Source: a bacterium
Lineage (GTDB): Bacteria > Cyanobacteriota > Vampirovibrionia > Gastranaerophilales > Gastranaerophilaceae
Length of the DNA stretch: 64,000 nucleotides
NCBI GenBank assembly: GCA_017626055.1
Contig: JAGAJM010000006.1
Location: forward strand, 62,001 to 126,000
Direction of reading: 5' to 3'
Below, piece by piece: positions 42,368 through 50,174 of the stretch; the stretch's first letter is position 1, and each line of letters begins with the position of its first letter. Made by a program: the position numbers and the translations under genes. The notes below the pieces were generated by a model. That model saw only the letters and a program-made list of their open reading frames with translations. It had not been told where the DNA came from and made no database searches.

Positions 42368-42762
42368 TGGCAGATACTGAAATTAAAGCAACAGGTCGCA
42401 GAAAAACCTCTATCGCAGTTGTAAAATTGGTTAAAGGCAGCGGCAGAATTTTCGTTAATGGTAAAAAACTAAGAGATTATATCGGTAACAGACCAGCTAT
42501 CGAAATGCTAGTTTACAGACCACTTGTTTTAACTGAAACTCAAGAAAGATTTGACGTAAGAGTTAAAGCTGTTGGTGGCGGTGTTGTATCACAATGTGGT
42601 GCTATCAGACATGGTATTTCAAGAGCTTTGGTTAAATCAAACGAAGAATTCAAAAATGTTCTAAAACTTGAAGGTCTATTAACAAGAGACCCACGTGTTA
42701 AAGAACGTAAAAAATATGGTAGAAAGAAAGCAAGAAAACGTTTCCAATTCTCAAAACGTTAA
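42367..42762 (+). CDS. rpsI: 30S ribosomal protein S9
   Basis: 131 residues; its C-terminal tail touches the P-site tRNA and ends in the conserved FQFSKR. ATGRRKTSIAVVKLV and GGGVVSQCGAIRHGISRAL are diagnostic. A GGAGG SD lies inside the end of rplM, giving coupled translation. It is the last gene of the operon, followed by a terminator. Confidence 0.97.
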   Translation: MADTEIKATGRRKTSIAVVKLVKGSGRIFVNGKKLRDYIGNRPAIEMLVYRPLVLTETQERFDVRVKAVGGGVVSQCGAIRHGISRALVKSNEEFKNVLKLEGLLTRDPRVKERKKYGRKKARKRFQFSKR

Positions 42763-42782
42763 TCTTTATACCAACAAGATTC

Positions 42783-42816
42783 AAAAAGATCGGCAGAAAT
42801 GTCGGTCTTTTTTTAT
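42783..42816 (+). terminator. Terminator of the ribosomal operon
   Basis: AAAAGATCGGCA-GAAA-TGTCGGTCTTTT forms a 12-bp stem with two G-T pairs, followed by more T. It lies 20 nt after rpsI. Confidence 0.88.
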
Positions 42817-42833
42817 ATCCTATGTCATTACAT

Positions 42834-42978
42834 GCCCTCACCCTACCCCTCTCCCGCAGACGGGCGAGGGAACAAAAATAACAATTTAAGCTTAATCTTT
42901 ATAATTAAAATTAGTTTTAGAATCAGTATTAAATGCCCCCTCTCCCACTTGTGGGAGAGGGTTGGGGTGAGGGGGAAT
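42834..42978. mobile_element. MITE-like palindromic unit, full copy
   Basis: About 145 bp with inverted ends. The left part reads GCCCTCACCCTACCCCTCTC with a hairpin CCCG-CAGA-CGGG. The centre is ~65 nt of AT-rich DNA. The right part has CCTCTCCCAC-TT-GTGGGAGAGG and ends TTGGGGTGAGGGGGAAT. Left and right ends are reverse complements with small differences. A shortened direct copy lies at 43344-43429, on the other side of the DUF559 gene. GC content differs strongly from the surroundings. Similar CCCTCACCC...CTCTCCC palindromes are widespread across phyla (general knowledge). Confidence 0.6.
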
Positions 42979-42982
42979 ATTG

Positions 42983-42991
42983 TGTTATAAT
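42983..42991 (+). promoter_or_regulatory. Leaderless extended -10 promoter of the DUF559 gene
   Basis: TGT-TATAAT (42983-42991) ends 7 nt before ATG 42999. A possible -35, TTGGGG (42962-42967), lies inside the end of the palindromic unit, 18 nt away. Confidence 0.6.
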
Positions 42992-42998
42992 AAATCAT

Positions 42999-43343
42999 AT
43001 GAAACATACTAATATTGCAAGAATATTGCGAAAACAACAAACTCCACAAGAAGCTAAGTTATGGAATTTATTGCGTAATCGTCAGTTTTTTGGCTTAAAA
43101 TTCAAGCGTCAACATCCAATCGGAGATTATGTTGTTGATTTTGTGTGTATAGAACAAAAAATAATAGTTGAGCTTGATGGTGGTCAGCATAATATCCCTG
43201 AGAATATAATTAAAGATTCAGAACGTACCATTTTTTTAGAATCTGAAGGTTATAGAGTTTTTAGGATTTGGAATAATGATGTTGATAATAATTTAGAGGG
43301 TGTGTTTTTAGAATTAAAGCGTCAAATTATTGATGGAGATTAA
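42999..43343 (+). CDS. DUF559 endonuclease-like protein (Vsr/PD-(D/E)xK fold)
   Basis: 114 residues of the DUF559 family, related to very-short-patch-repair and restriction-type nucleases. Key features are ILRKQQTPQEAKLWNLLRNR, FKRQHPIGDYVVDFVC, the catalytic-type E-x-D in IIVELDGGQH, and GYRVFRIWNNDV. It begins at ATG 42999; an upstream in-frame start lies inside the palindromic unit and would be translated from repeat sequence. The stop codon touches the second repeat copy. The gene therefore lies exactly between two copies of a palindromic element and may travel with it. Confidence 0.87.
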   Translation: MKHTNIARILRKQQTPQEAKLWNLLRNRQFFGLKFKRQHPIGDYVVDFVCIEQKIIVELDGGQHNIPENIIKDSERTIFLESEGYRVFRIWNNDVDNNLEGVFLELKRQIIDGD

Positions 43344-43429
43344 GCCCTCACCCCTACCCCTCTCCCGCTCACGGGCGAGGGAATAAAAATAACTCATCAC
43401 ACCTTAATCCTATCCAATAGAGGGGGAAT
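43344..43429. repeat. MITE-like unit, shortened second copy
   Basis: It starts GCCCTCACCCCTACCCCTCT with the hairpin CCCG-CTCA-CGGG and continues GAATAAAAATAAC, matching the left half of the first copy at nearly every base. CTTAATC is also shared. The right inverted end is lost except for GAGGGGGAAT (43420-43429). Direct orientation relative to the first copy. Confidence 0.6.
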
Positions 43430-43501
43430 TTATATTTACTCCTAATTGTTTCACATATTAGTCACTTTACTACTTAGCTACCCAGCCGCTTTAGTTCCCT
43501 A

Positions 43502-43828
43502 TTAGCAATGTTGGACAAGTGAAAATACAATTCTATGATAAAGTTCGATATCTTTATCTGATGCGTTTTTAATAGCAGAGATCAATTCTTCTTCAAGTAT
43601 ATCTCGAGGTTTTAGATGGTTGAAATCGAACAAATCTTTAACCGAAACATCTAAAACGGATGCAATTTTTTCAATGTTTTCTTCTTTAGGGAGTTGACCA
43701 CCATTTTCTAGTTTACAGAAATTTGTAGTTTCCATACCAATAGCTTCAGAAAGTTGAGCTTGAGTAAGTTTTTTAGCTTTCCTAAGTTCTTTTATTCTTT
43801 GTCCTAAAGCAGTTGTTAAATTCCCCAT
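43502..43828 (-). CDS. XRE-family helix-turn-helix regulator
   Basis: A 108-residue DNA-binding protein. Residues ~8-62 form a Cro/C1-type HTH (LGQRIKELRKAKKLTQAQLS, GMETTNFCKLENGGQLP, IEKIASVLDVSVKDLF). The C-terminal ~40 residues are helical and may dimerise. SD AGGGAGA is close to the ATG. It is divergent from the pilin genes, with a direct repeat in between that may be its operator. Confidence 0.88.
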   Translation of the reverse strand: MGNLTTALGQRIKELRKAKKLTQAQLSEAIGMETTNFCKLENGGQLPKEENIEKIASVLDVSVKDLFDFNHLKPRDILEEELISAIKNASDKDIELYHRIVFSLVQHC

Positions 43829-43874
43829 AATATCTCCCTTTATTTAATTATCTCATATATTTGGATTAAAAAAA

Positions 43875-43922
43875 TGACACAATGTAACAATAAGGGTTGA
43901 CAAAGTTGGCACAATATGACAA
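43875..43922. promoter_or_regulatory. Direct-repeat operator candidate between XRE gene and pilins
   Basis: TGACACAATGTAACAA (43875-43890) and TGGCACAATATGACAA (43907-43922) agree at 13 of 16 positions and start 32 nt apart, about three helical turns. TTGACA lies between them. The site is well placed to control both divergent genes. Confidence 0.5.
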
Positions 43923-44012
43923 CATGTAATTATAAACTTGTTATTAATCCCCAAGAATTAATAACAAAGTTGGTATGTTATAAGTATTTATAAATGAAAG
44001 GATTTCAAGAGT

Positions 44013-44765
44013 ATGAAAAAAAGCGGTTTTACCTTGGCGGAAGTATTGATTACTTTAGGTATTATTGGTGTAGTTGCTGCGATGACTATTCCAAACTTAA
44101 TTGCAAACACTAATGGTGCAAAATTTAGATCACAATTTAAAAAATCTATTTCTACATTGAACCAAGCAGGTTTGATGTCACAAGCACAATATGACTTTGA
44201 CTATGCTGGTACATCAACAGCTTGTGGTACAGATCCTGCTGCAGATCACCCAGAATCAACAATGACTATGTGTGCGATTTTAAATGGTACATTAACAGGT
44301 CAAACTTATGTTGGTACAGTTGCAGCTTTAAAACGTAATGCTAATGGTTCATCTGTTGCTTATGAATTAAAAAGAAATATTACTATTGATACTGGTTATA
44401 AGGCTTTTCATGCTTATACTTTGGCTGATGGTTCTATTGTTGCGTTTAATGCGGGAGCAGGTGCTTGTGAATTACCTATTGGTACTCAATTAACAGGTAC
44501 TGTTATCGGTCGTGCTGCAACCGCTAATGCCGCTGGACTATCAAATTGTACTGGTTTTATCGATGTTAATGGTGTAACGCTTCCTAACAAAGAAGTTGCT
44601 TGTGGTACTGGTGCTACAAACACTGCTACTAAAAATGTTCAAACACCTTGTACAGTTAAAAACGATGCTAACCACATGACAGACGTATTCCCAATCGTAT
44701 TCCACGATGCGACTGTTGAACCAGCATCAGATGCTGCAAAATACGTTTTAACATCATCTAAATAG
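44013..44765 (+). CDS. Type IV pilin-like protein, copy 1
   Basis: A 250-residue prepilin-like protein. The leader MKKSG is cut before FTLAEVLITLGIIGVVAAMT, with Glu at position 5 of the mature helix as type IV pilins and pseudopilins require. The rest is a large globular domain with several cysteines (ACGTD, MCAIL, ACELP, NCTGF, ACGTG, PCTV), likely disulfide-linked. It may be an adhesin-type minor pilin or a DNA-uptake/secretion pseudopilin. A close paralogue follows. No assembly ATPase is in the window. SD AAAGGA lies about 10 nt before ATG. Confidence 0.88.
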   Translation: MKKSGFTLAEVLITLGIIGVVAAMTIPNLIANTNGAKFRSQFKKSISTLNQAGLMSQAQYDFDYAGTSTACGTDPAADHPESTMTMCAILNGTLTGQTYVGTVAALKRNANGSSVAYELKRNITIDTGYKAFHAYTLADGSIVAFNAGAGACELPIGTQLTGTVIGRAATANAAGLSNCTGFIDVNGVTLPNKEVACGTGATNTATKNVQTPCTVKNDANHMTDVFPIVFHDATVEPASDAAKYVLTSSK

Positions 44766-44821
44766 TATTAAGACTTAAATGTCAAGTGATAATCGGATCG
44801 CTTGATACGCTTTACATTATT

Positions 44822-44860
44822 GGAGTACTGAATTCACCTTCAGTACTCCTGTTCCTTTTA
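44822..44860 (+). terminator. Terminator between the pilin genes
   Basis: GGAGTACTGAA-TTCACC-TTCAGTACTCC (44822-44849), then TGTTCCTTTT. The second pilin thus needs its own promoter; TATAAT lies near 44890. Confidence 0.85.
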
Positions 44861-44927
44861 ATTTTGTTTGCTAATTTCAAAAAATATGTTATAATTTCGT
44901 TGTTAATATAAAAGAGGGTTTTGTACA

Positions 44928-45692
44928 ATGAAAAAATGTGGTTTTACTTTAGCGGAGGTATTAATTACTTTAGGAATTATTGGTGTGGTTGCGGCTATGA
45001 CTATTCCGAATTTAATTGCTAATACAAATGGTGCAAAGTTTAAATCACAATTTAAAAAAACATTATCTACATTGAATCAAGCAGGTTTAATGGCTCAAGC
45101 TCAATATGATTTTGATTTTGCTGGTACGACGGATATTTGTGCCGCTACTGCAGCTGATGGTGCTGCAGAACATCCAGAAAAGGTAATGACATTTTGTTCA
45201 ATTTTAAATGGAACATTAACAGGGCAAACTTATGTTGGAGCTGCGTCTAATTTAAAACGTAATGCAAATGGTTCATCTGTGCCATATGAAATTATTTATC
45301 CTAATGGTTATTCAGGAGTATTACAAGGTAAGAGTTTGGCTGATTATAACGCATATATTTTGGCAGATGGCTCTATTGTTGCTTTTAACAAAAATGCAAA
45401 GGCATGTGAATTACCTATTGGGACAAAGGTTGATAATACTTCACTAACTGGTGTTTTAGCAAATTGTCAGGGGTTCATTGATGTAAATGGTGTTACCCTG
45501 CCAAATAGAGAAGTAACTTGTTCTGCTCCAGGAACTTCTGCTAATGCTGCAACTACAAGGTTTGGAGATAATTTGTGTGTAGTGAAAGAAGATGCAAATC
45601 ATATGACGGATATATTCCCTATTGTTTTTCATGATGCAACTGTTGGACCAGGTTCGAACGCAGTTCGCTCAATTATGCTCAAATCAAAATAA
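44928..45692 (+). CDS. Type IV pilin-like protein, copy 2
   Basis: 254 residues, tandem paralogue of the preceding gene. The leader MKKCG and the helix FTLAEVLITLGIIGVVAAMT are the same, and the first ~50 residues are almost identical. The globular part diverges, with insertions, but keeps the cysteines and ends with EDANHMTDIFPIVFHDATVG like its sister. Third-position codon use is more A/T-rich than copy 1 for the same residues. SD AGAGGG. It probably makes an alternative minor pilin with a different surface. Confidence 0.88.
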   Translation: MKKCGFTLAEVLITLGIIGVVAAMTIPNLIANTNGAKFKSQFKKTLSTLNQAGLMAQAQYDFDFAGTTDICAATAADGAAEHPEKVMTFCSILNGTLTGQTYVGAASNLKRNANGSSVPYEIIYPNGYSGVLQGKSLADYNAYILADGSIVAFNKNAKACELPIGTKVDNTSLTGVLANCQGFIDVNGVTLPNREVTCSAPGTSANAATTRFGDNLCVVKEDANHMTDIFPIVFHDATVGPGSNAVRSIMLKSK

Positions 45693-45778
45693 TTGTATAT
45701 ATATGATCTTATTTTAGCAAATTTTTCATTGATTGTGTTTTAGTATTTATATAGATACTAAATTAGTAGGTGTGTTTA

Positions 45779-47479
45779 ATGAAGATTGATAAAATTGCTC
45801 CGCAGATGTTGGCACAAAACAAGGTCCAAAATGTCCAACAACCTCAAGTTGCACAAAATGAGGAAGTGAAACAAAATTTAGCTATTCCAAGTGCTCAGCA
45901 TTATATCGGTTATCAGCCTAATTTTACAGGTGGTTACAGTTTAGATTTAGCTGAAACTGTTGCCAATCTTGATAAATTAGCGGCTAAATACCCAAACATT
46001 TACCCAAAAAATGTTCGTGAATGGGCAGGGTTGATTTTGGAAGAAGGAAATAAAGCAAAAGATACATTGATTACTATTCACAGAAGATTGTATGAAAGTA
46101 TCAAAGATTGTTTTTCATTAGCTGAATTAAAAGCAAAATTTCCTGAATTTAAGGATGTCAAATCAGCGTATGATGTTGATTATCGTGAAGGGACTTTGAT
46201 GGATGATTTGATATCTGGTAGAATCCCTGAATTTAATACTGAAGAGGATTTAACGCTTCAACTTATAAAATTATATTGGGCAGATGGTTTTTCATTAAAT
46301 GATTTGAAAGCCTATGCAGGCGGTCGTGATTTGAACCCAATTATGAATAAATTAGGTATTCCTAAAGTTGATAGAAATTATGGTCATGTTTTGAAGTTTT
46401 CAGATCCTGAATATAATGAGCGTTTGACTACTCAAATGAAGTTGAAACGTATGGAAACTATGGATATAAAAGCTCAACAACAGGAAGGGGAACCTGTTTA
46501 TATCCCTCAAAGACGTGATGGTCGTCCACTTTCTGCTGAACATAGAAAACATATCCAAGAAGGCTTGTTAAAATTCTATCGAGAGCATCCAGAACGTGCG
46601 TTTGCGATGTCTGAAAGACAAAAACAATTCTTCCGAGAACACCCAGAACAAGCTGAAATGTTTCATAGAGTTATGGTTAAAGCTTGGCATATGGCAAGTG
46701 CTGATAATATTAGAAAAGCAATGTCAAAATTTATGAAAGCAAATAAAGTTCAAGATTTTTCTGTGGATGAATTAACTTCACCACATAAAATGACAAAAGA
46801 ACGTTCTGCGTTGATGAAGAAATTCTGGGCTGATAATCCTTGGGCTAATAAAACTTTTTCTAATAATATGAAACATGCTTGGAAAAAAGTAAAAGAAGAA
46901 CAAGATATGTTTTATATTGTTGATATGACTCCAGTAAGTTTCCAACGTAAATTCTTTGCGTGGTGTGATAAAATGGGCATTGATAAGACTAATTTAGATT
47001 TCCAATGCTTTAAATTCTATCCTCATCATCCTGAGTTAAATATGGAGCCTGCGGGTGCAAAATTATTGAACTCATTAACTCCAAAATTTATCGATTCTTG
47101 TGAGGGTGATGAATCTCAAAAACTTGCAAATACTATGCAGATGACACTTATTAGGTTTGGTCATTATTTGAAAACCTTTGAAAAATCACCACACGCAACT
47201 GCTGAAACCAAAGATTTAGCCTTTATGATTAGACGTGTAATTCATCATGGGTTATTTGATACTCAAAACACAATTAAAGGTATCCCAAGTCCAAGAGTTC
47301 TTGATGCGATGCAAGTTCAAGGGATTTATACTACCATAATGACTGAGATGATGTCGCAACACGAAAATAAAATGATTAAGGAACTTGTTAAATATCTAAA
47401 TGACTCATATGACCATTTGGATAGAAGTTGGAAAGCAGGAGAACCGCTTATCCTCTCTCCAACCGCACATTTATTTTAA
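45779..47479 (+). CDS. Large hypothetical protein with Q/N-rich N-terminus
   Basis: 566 residues from ATG 45779 (AGG upstream). Residues 1-45 are low complexity (MKIDKIAPQMLAQNKVQNVQ) and lead to YQPNFTGG. A long helical body follows. Around residues 250-300 there are repeats of basic-aromatic motifs (SAEHRKHIQEGLLKFYREHP, SERQKQFFREHPEQ) that recall NUMOD3-like DNA-binding motifs. The N-terminal module is shared with the convergent gene at 47544. No signal peptide. The lysine- and aromatic-rich body could bind nucleic acid; function unknown. Confidence 0.75.
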   Translation: MKIDKIAPQMLAQNKVQNVQQPQVAQNEEVKQNLAIPSAQHYIGYQPNFTGGYSLDLAETVANLDKLAAKYPNIYPKNVREWAGLILEEGNKAKDTLITIHRRLYESIKDCFSLAELKAKFPEFKDVKSAYDVDYREGTLMDDLISGRIPEFNTEEDLTLQLIKLYWADGFSLNDLKAYAGGRDLNPIMNKLGIPKVDRNYGHVLKFSDPEYNERLTTQMKLKRMETMDIKAQQQEGEPVYIPQRRDGRPLSAEHRKHIQEGLLKFYREHPERAFAMSERQKQFFREHPEQAEMFHRVMVKAWHMASADNIRKAMSKFMKANKVQDFSVDELTSPHKMTKERSALMKKFWADNPWANKTFSNNMKHAWKKVKEEQDMFYIVDMTPVSFQRKFFAWCDKMGIDKTNLDFQCFKFYPHHPELNMEPAGAKLLNSLTPKFIDSCEGDESQKLANTMQMTLIRFGHYLKTFEKSPHATAETKDLAFMIRRVIHHGLFDTQNTIKGIPSPRVLDAMQVQGIYTTIMTEMMSQHENKMIKELVKYLNDSYDHLDRSWKAGEPLILSPTAHLF

Positions 47480-47490
47480 TGATAAAAAAT

Positions 47491-47526
47491 AAAAGAAAGA
47501 AGGCTTAGTTTTAAGCCTTCTTTTAA
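47491..47526. terminator. Bidirectional terminator
   Basis: AAAGAAGGCTTA-GTT-TAAGCCTTCTTTT hairpin between two convergent genes. Confidence 0.88.
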
Positions 47527-47543
47527 AATATATATTTACCCCA

Positions 47544-48731
47544 TTACATTTTTGATTTGTGGTTTGGTTTTAACATACCTCTTTGATTTAGGTTGTCTAA
47601 AATCCAGAAGTTAAGTAGGTTTCTGTAATCGTACATTGCTGGTGTGAAGTGAGAGATTTGGTCAAAACCTTTCAATTGAGCACGTACTTCTTTTACTTTT
47701 TTCATATCTTTAATCAAACCTGTTTTGAATTGGTCTGGTTTATAAACAGTCCACGCTTCGTGAGGATAGTATGTTGAACGACATTCGTTTGTGTTTTGGT
47801 TAAGAAGCATTTCTCTAAACATAATGTAGTCCATATCATAATATTCTTGTTTAATATTTTTTTCGTATGGTTTTAAAACAGGTGGCATATGAACTTTTGG
47901 AATATCAATTTCATCTGCATCTGGATGTAAATCTTCCATATATTCCATAGAACCAATACCTACGATTTGGATTGATTTTGAAAATTCTTCTAATACACCT
48001 TGATCTTTAGCATATTCTCCCATAACTTCTAAGAATGAAGTTGCGCCTTTACCAGAGCAAATATAATCAGTGATTACTGTTTTTTGACCTGTTTCGTGCA
48101 TATGTTTTACGATAGTCATTGGGTCAGCTTGAATACGTTTTAAGTATTTTCTATAAGCTACAACTTCTTTTTCTGTAGGTCCTTTATCTTCGTATCTTTT
48201 TACACCTTCTCTGTAGTCAGGTCTATACCAATATTTTGAAAACGCTACAAATTTATAATCATTGATACCGCCATTCATCCATAATGAAGCATTTAAGAAC
48301 CATTTTGGACTTCTACCTAAACAGATGATTGGTTGATCTTTGTATCGATTGTAAATAGAAGCTGTCTTTAAAAATTCATTCATTGTTCTTTCTGTACGTA
48401 GTGGCATATATAAGAATTTTGAATCCACAAGTTCTTGTTTATCAATGTAAGGATCTTTATCAAAGTTTAAATATCTTTTGCGGAAACGAATTTTAGTATT
48501 TTCGTTCATTGCTTTGTATTCTTCGTAGTCGATGTGAGGCATCGTTCTGTTTGGGTCGAAGAATTCGCTACCGCCTTTAAAGTTTACCAATGCTCCAAAT
48601 TGATAGTTTAATGGAATCTCAGCGTATTTAAGAGGTTGAGAAATAGGAGCTTCAGATTTTTTGTTGTTTTGAATATTGTTTTGATAGTTTAGATTTTGAA
48701 TATTGTTTAATTGAATTTTTGATATTTGCAT
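47544..48731 (-). CDS. Large hypothetical protein with shared N-terminal module
   Basis: 395 residues. The N-terminus (MQISKIQLNNIQNLNYQ, then LNYQFGALVNFKGG) has the same layout as the gene at 45779: Q/N-rich lead followed by an NFxGG motif. The body contains IICLGRSPKWFLNASLWMNG and VITDYICSGKGATSF (residues ~219-233), the latter resembling a phosphoribosyltransferase-type PRPP loop, but the match is weak. SD AAGGGG. The pair may be exported or surface-related clade proteins. Confidence 0.72.
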   Translation of the reverse strand: MQISKIQLNNIQNLNYQNNIQNNKKSEAPISQPLKYAEIPLNYQFGALVNFKGGSEFFDPNRTMPHIDYEEYKAMNENTKIRFRKRYLNFDKDPYIDKQELVDSKFLYMPLRTERTMNEFLKTASIYNRYKDQPIICLGRSPKWFLNASLWMNGGINDYKFVAFSKYWYRPDYREGVKRYEDKGPTEKEVVAYRKYLKRIQADPMTIVKHMHETGQKTVITDYICSGKGATSFLEVMGEYAKDQGVLEEFSKSIQIVGIGSMEYMEDLHPDADEIDIPKVHMPPVLKPYEKNIKQEYYDMDYIMFREMLLNQNTNECRSTYYPHEAWTVYKPDQFKTGLIKDMKKVKEVRAQLKGFDQISHFTPAMYDYRNLLNFWILDNLNQRGMLKPNHKSKM

Positions 48732-48848
48732 GGGGTCCCCTTTTCATTAGTTGCTGATGTTGTTATAAAACTGGTAAAAATTTTTTTTGCTAAAAAAAGA
48801 GAAAAATTTTTACAACTTTTCTCTTTAAATAATTTATGGGATTCTTCG

Positions 48849-48909
48849 GTGAAAATATTATGTTGTCATTCAGAGGGCTTAAGCCCGTGGAATCTCATAA
48901 TATTTTCAC
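48849..48909. repeat. Nested palindromic REP-like element
   Basis: Perfect 14-bp arms GTGAAAATATTATG (48849-48862) and CATAATATTTTCAC (48896-48909) enclose GGGCTTAAGCCC. Flanking GTCATTC/GAATGAC-type words match a widespread GTCATTCTGAG...GAATCT repeat class. It lies between two minus-strand genes. Confidence 0.7.
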
Positions 48910-48925
48910 TCTCAGAATGACTATA

Positions 48926-50032
48926 CTAAATTAGCATTTTGCCGTTTTCGTAGATAAGAACATCATCAGCGTAGATTTTACCACCATTTTTCATATTCTT
49001 GATTAAATCCCAGTGTAAGCCTGAAACGTTCTTACCACCTGTTTCTGGGTATGATGCACCTACTGCCATATGGATTGCTCCGCCGATTTTTTCGTCAAAT
49101 AAGATGTTTCCTGTTACTTCTTGAATTTCATCGTTTGTACCAATAGCGATTTCGCCAATTCCACGAGAACCTTCATCCATATCAAGCATAGCGTTCAAGA
49201 ATTGTTCGCCTTGGTCTGCTTCTGCTTTTACAACTTTACCATTTTCTATCCATAAATGAACACCTTGAGCAGAGTTTCCACGATAGTTTTGAGGGTAGTC
49301 AAAGTAGATTTCGCCGTTAATATCTTCTTCAACTGGAGAAGTAAATACTTCACCATCTGGGAAGTTATTTACACCAGAACAACTAATCCATTTTCTGCCT
49401 TCAACACCAAATGTGATGTCGGTTTTTTCACCAACTATACGAACTTTTTTTACTCGGTTTAGGTAATTTGCCCATGCAGTCTGTTTTTCATCTAATTCTC
49501 TTAGTTTTGCAACAGGATCGTCTAAATCTAGATAGCAAGATTTGAATAAGAATTCTGTGTATTCATCAAGTGACATTTTTGCTTCTTGTGCTAAAGCGTG
49601 AGTTGGAACATCAGCTATAACCCATTTTGCAGTACCTTCTGCTGAACGTTTCATAAGTGTTTCTGATAAGAATTTTGTTGCTTTACCTCGGCGTGCAAGT
49701 CTTGATAAATCTGCTCTTGCCATATTTTTTGTATTTAATGGTCCACCGATTGAAATGTATTTATCAACTGTTTCGTATTCTAATTTTGTGATTGGATCAA
49801 CGTAATCTAGTTGTTCATCTGATGCGTATTTGATGAAAAGTTCTGCCATATCTCCGATAGCAGTTCTGATTAGTGGGTGCCCGCCTTTTTCTAAAACTCT
49901 TTTATAAACAGCTTTAACCAAATCTTTTGCGTGAATTGATTCAGCTCTAATTATTACTAAATCGCCCTTTTGGACATCTGTTGAATAATCGACAAGTACT
50001 CTTGCATATTTGTCCCAAACTGTATTTCTCAT
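48926..50032 (-). CDS. M29-family aminopeptidase
   Basis: A cytosolic metallo-aminopeptidase of 368 residues in the AmpS/aminopeptidase T family. It shows the family opening (WDKYARVLVDYSTDVQKGDLVII) and metal ligands in FPDGEVFTSPVEE, GNILFDEKIGGAIHMAVG and the C-terminal SGLHWDLIKNM. SD AAAGAGG. It stands alone upstream of the palindromic element. Confidence 0.9.
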   Translation of the reverse strand: MRNTVWDKYARVLVDYSTDVQKGDLVIIRAESIHAKDLVKAVYKRVLEKGGHPLIRTAIGDMAELFIKYASDEQLDYVDPITKLEYETVDKYISIGGPLNTKNMARADLSRLARRGKATKFLSETLMKRSAEGTAKWVIADVPTHALAQEAKMSLDEYTEFLFKSCYLDLDDPVAKLRELDEKQTAWANYLNRVKKVRIVGEKTDITFGVEGRKWISCSGVNNFPDGEVFTSPVEEDINGEIYFDYPQNYRGNSAQGVHLWIENGKVVKAEADQGEQFLNAMLDMDEGSRGIGEIAIGTNDEIQEVTGNILFDEKIGGAIHMAVGASYPETGGKNVSGLHWDLIKNMKNGGKIYADDVLIYENGKMLI

Positions 50033-50174
50033 AATATACCTCTTTCTTCTTATGAGTTAATTTTATAATATTTTTCAGCACTTGTAAATATTAAAATGAT
50101 ATAAAGATTTCCGCTATTGCCAATATTTAGTAATATAATTGACTTATCGGTTCGGAAGAGAAAGAGGGGAAATT

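Noticed and set aside
42843-42990. Frames across the palindromic unit (about 63-68 residues)
   Set aside because: They arise from the inverted-repeat sequence; no SD and no conserved residues.
42834-43429. CRISPR array from repeated CCCTCACCC units
   Set aside because: Only two to three copies, palindromic, with no regular spacers and no cas genes.
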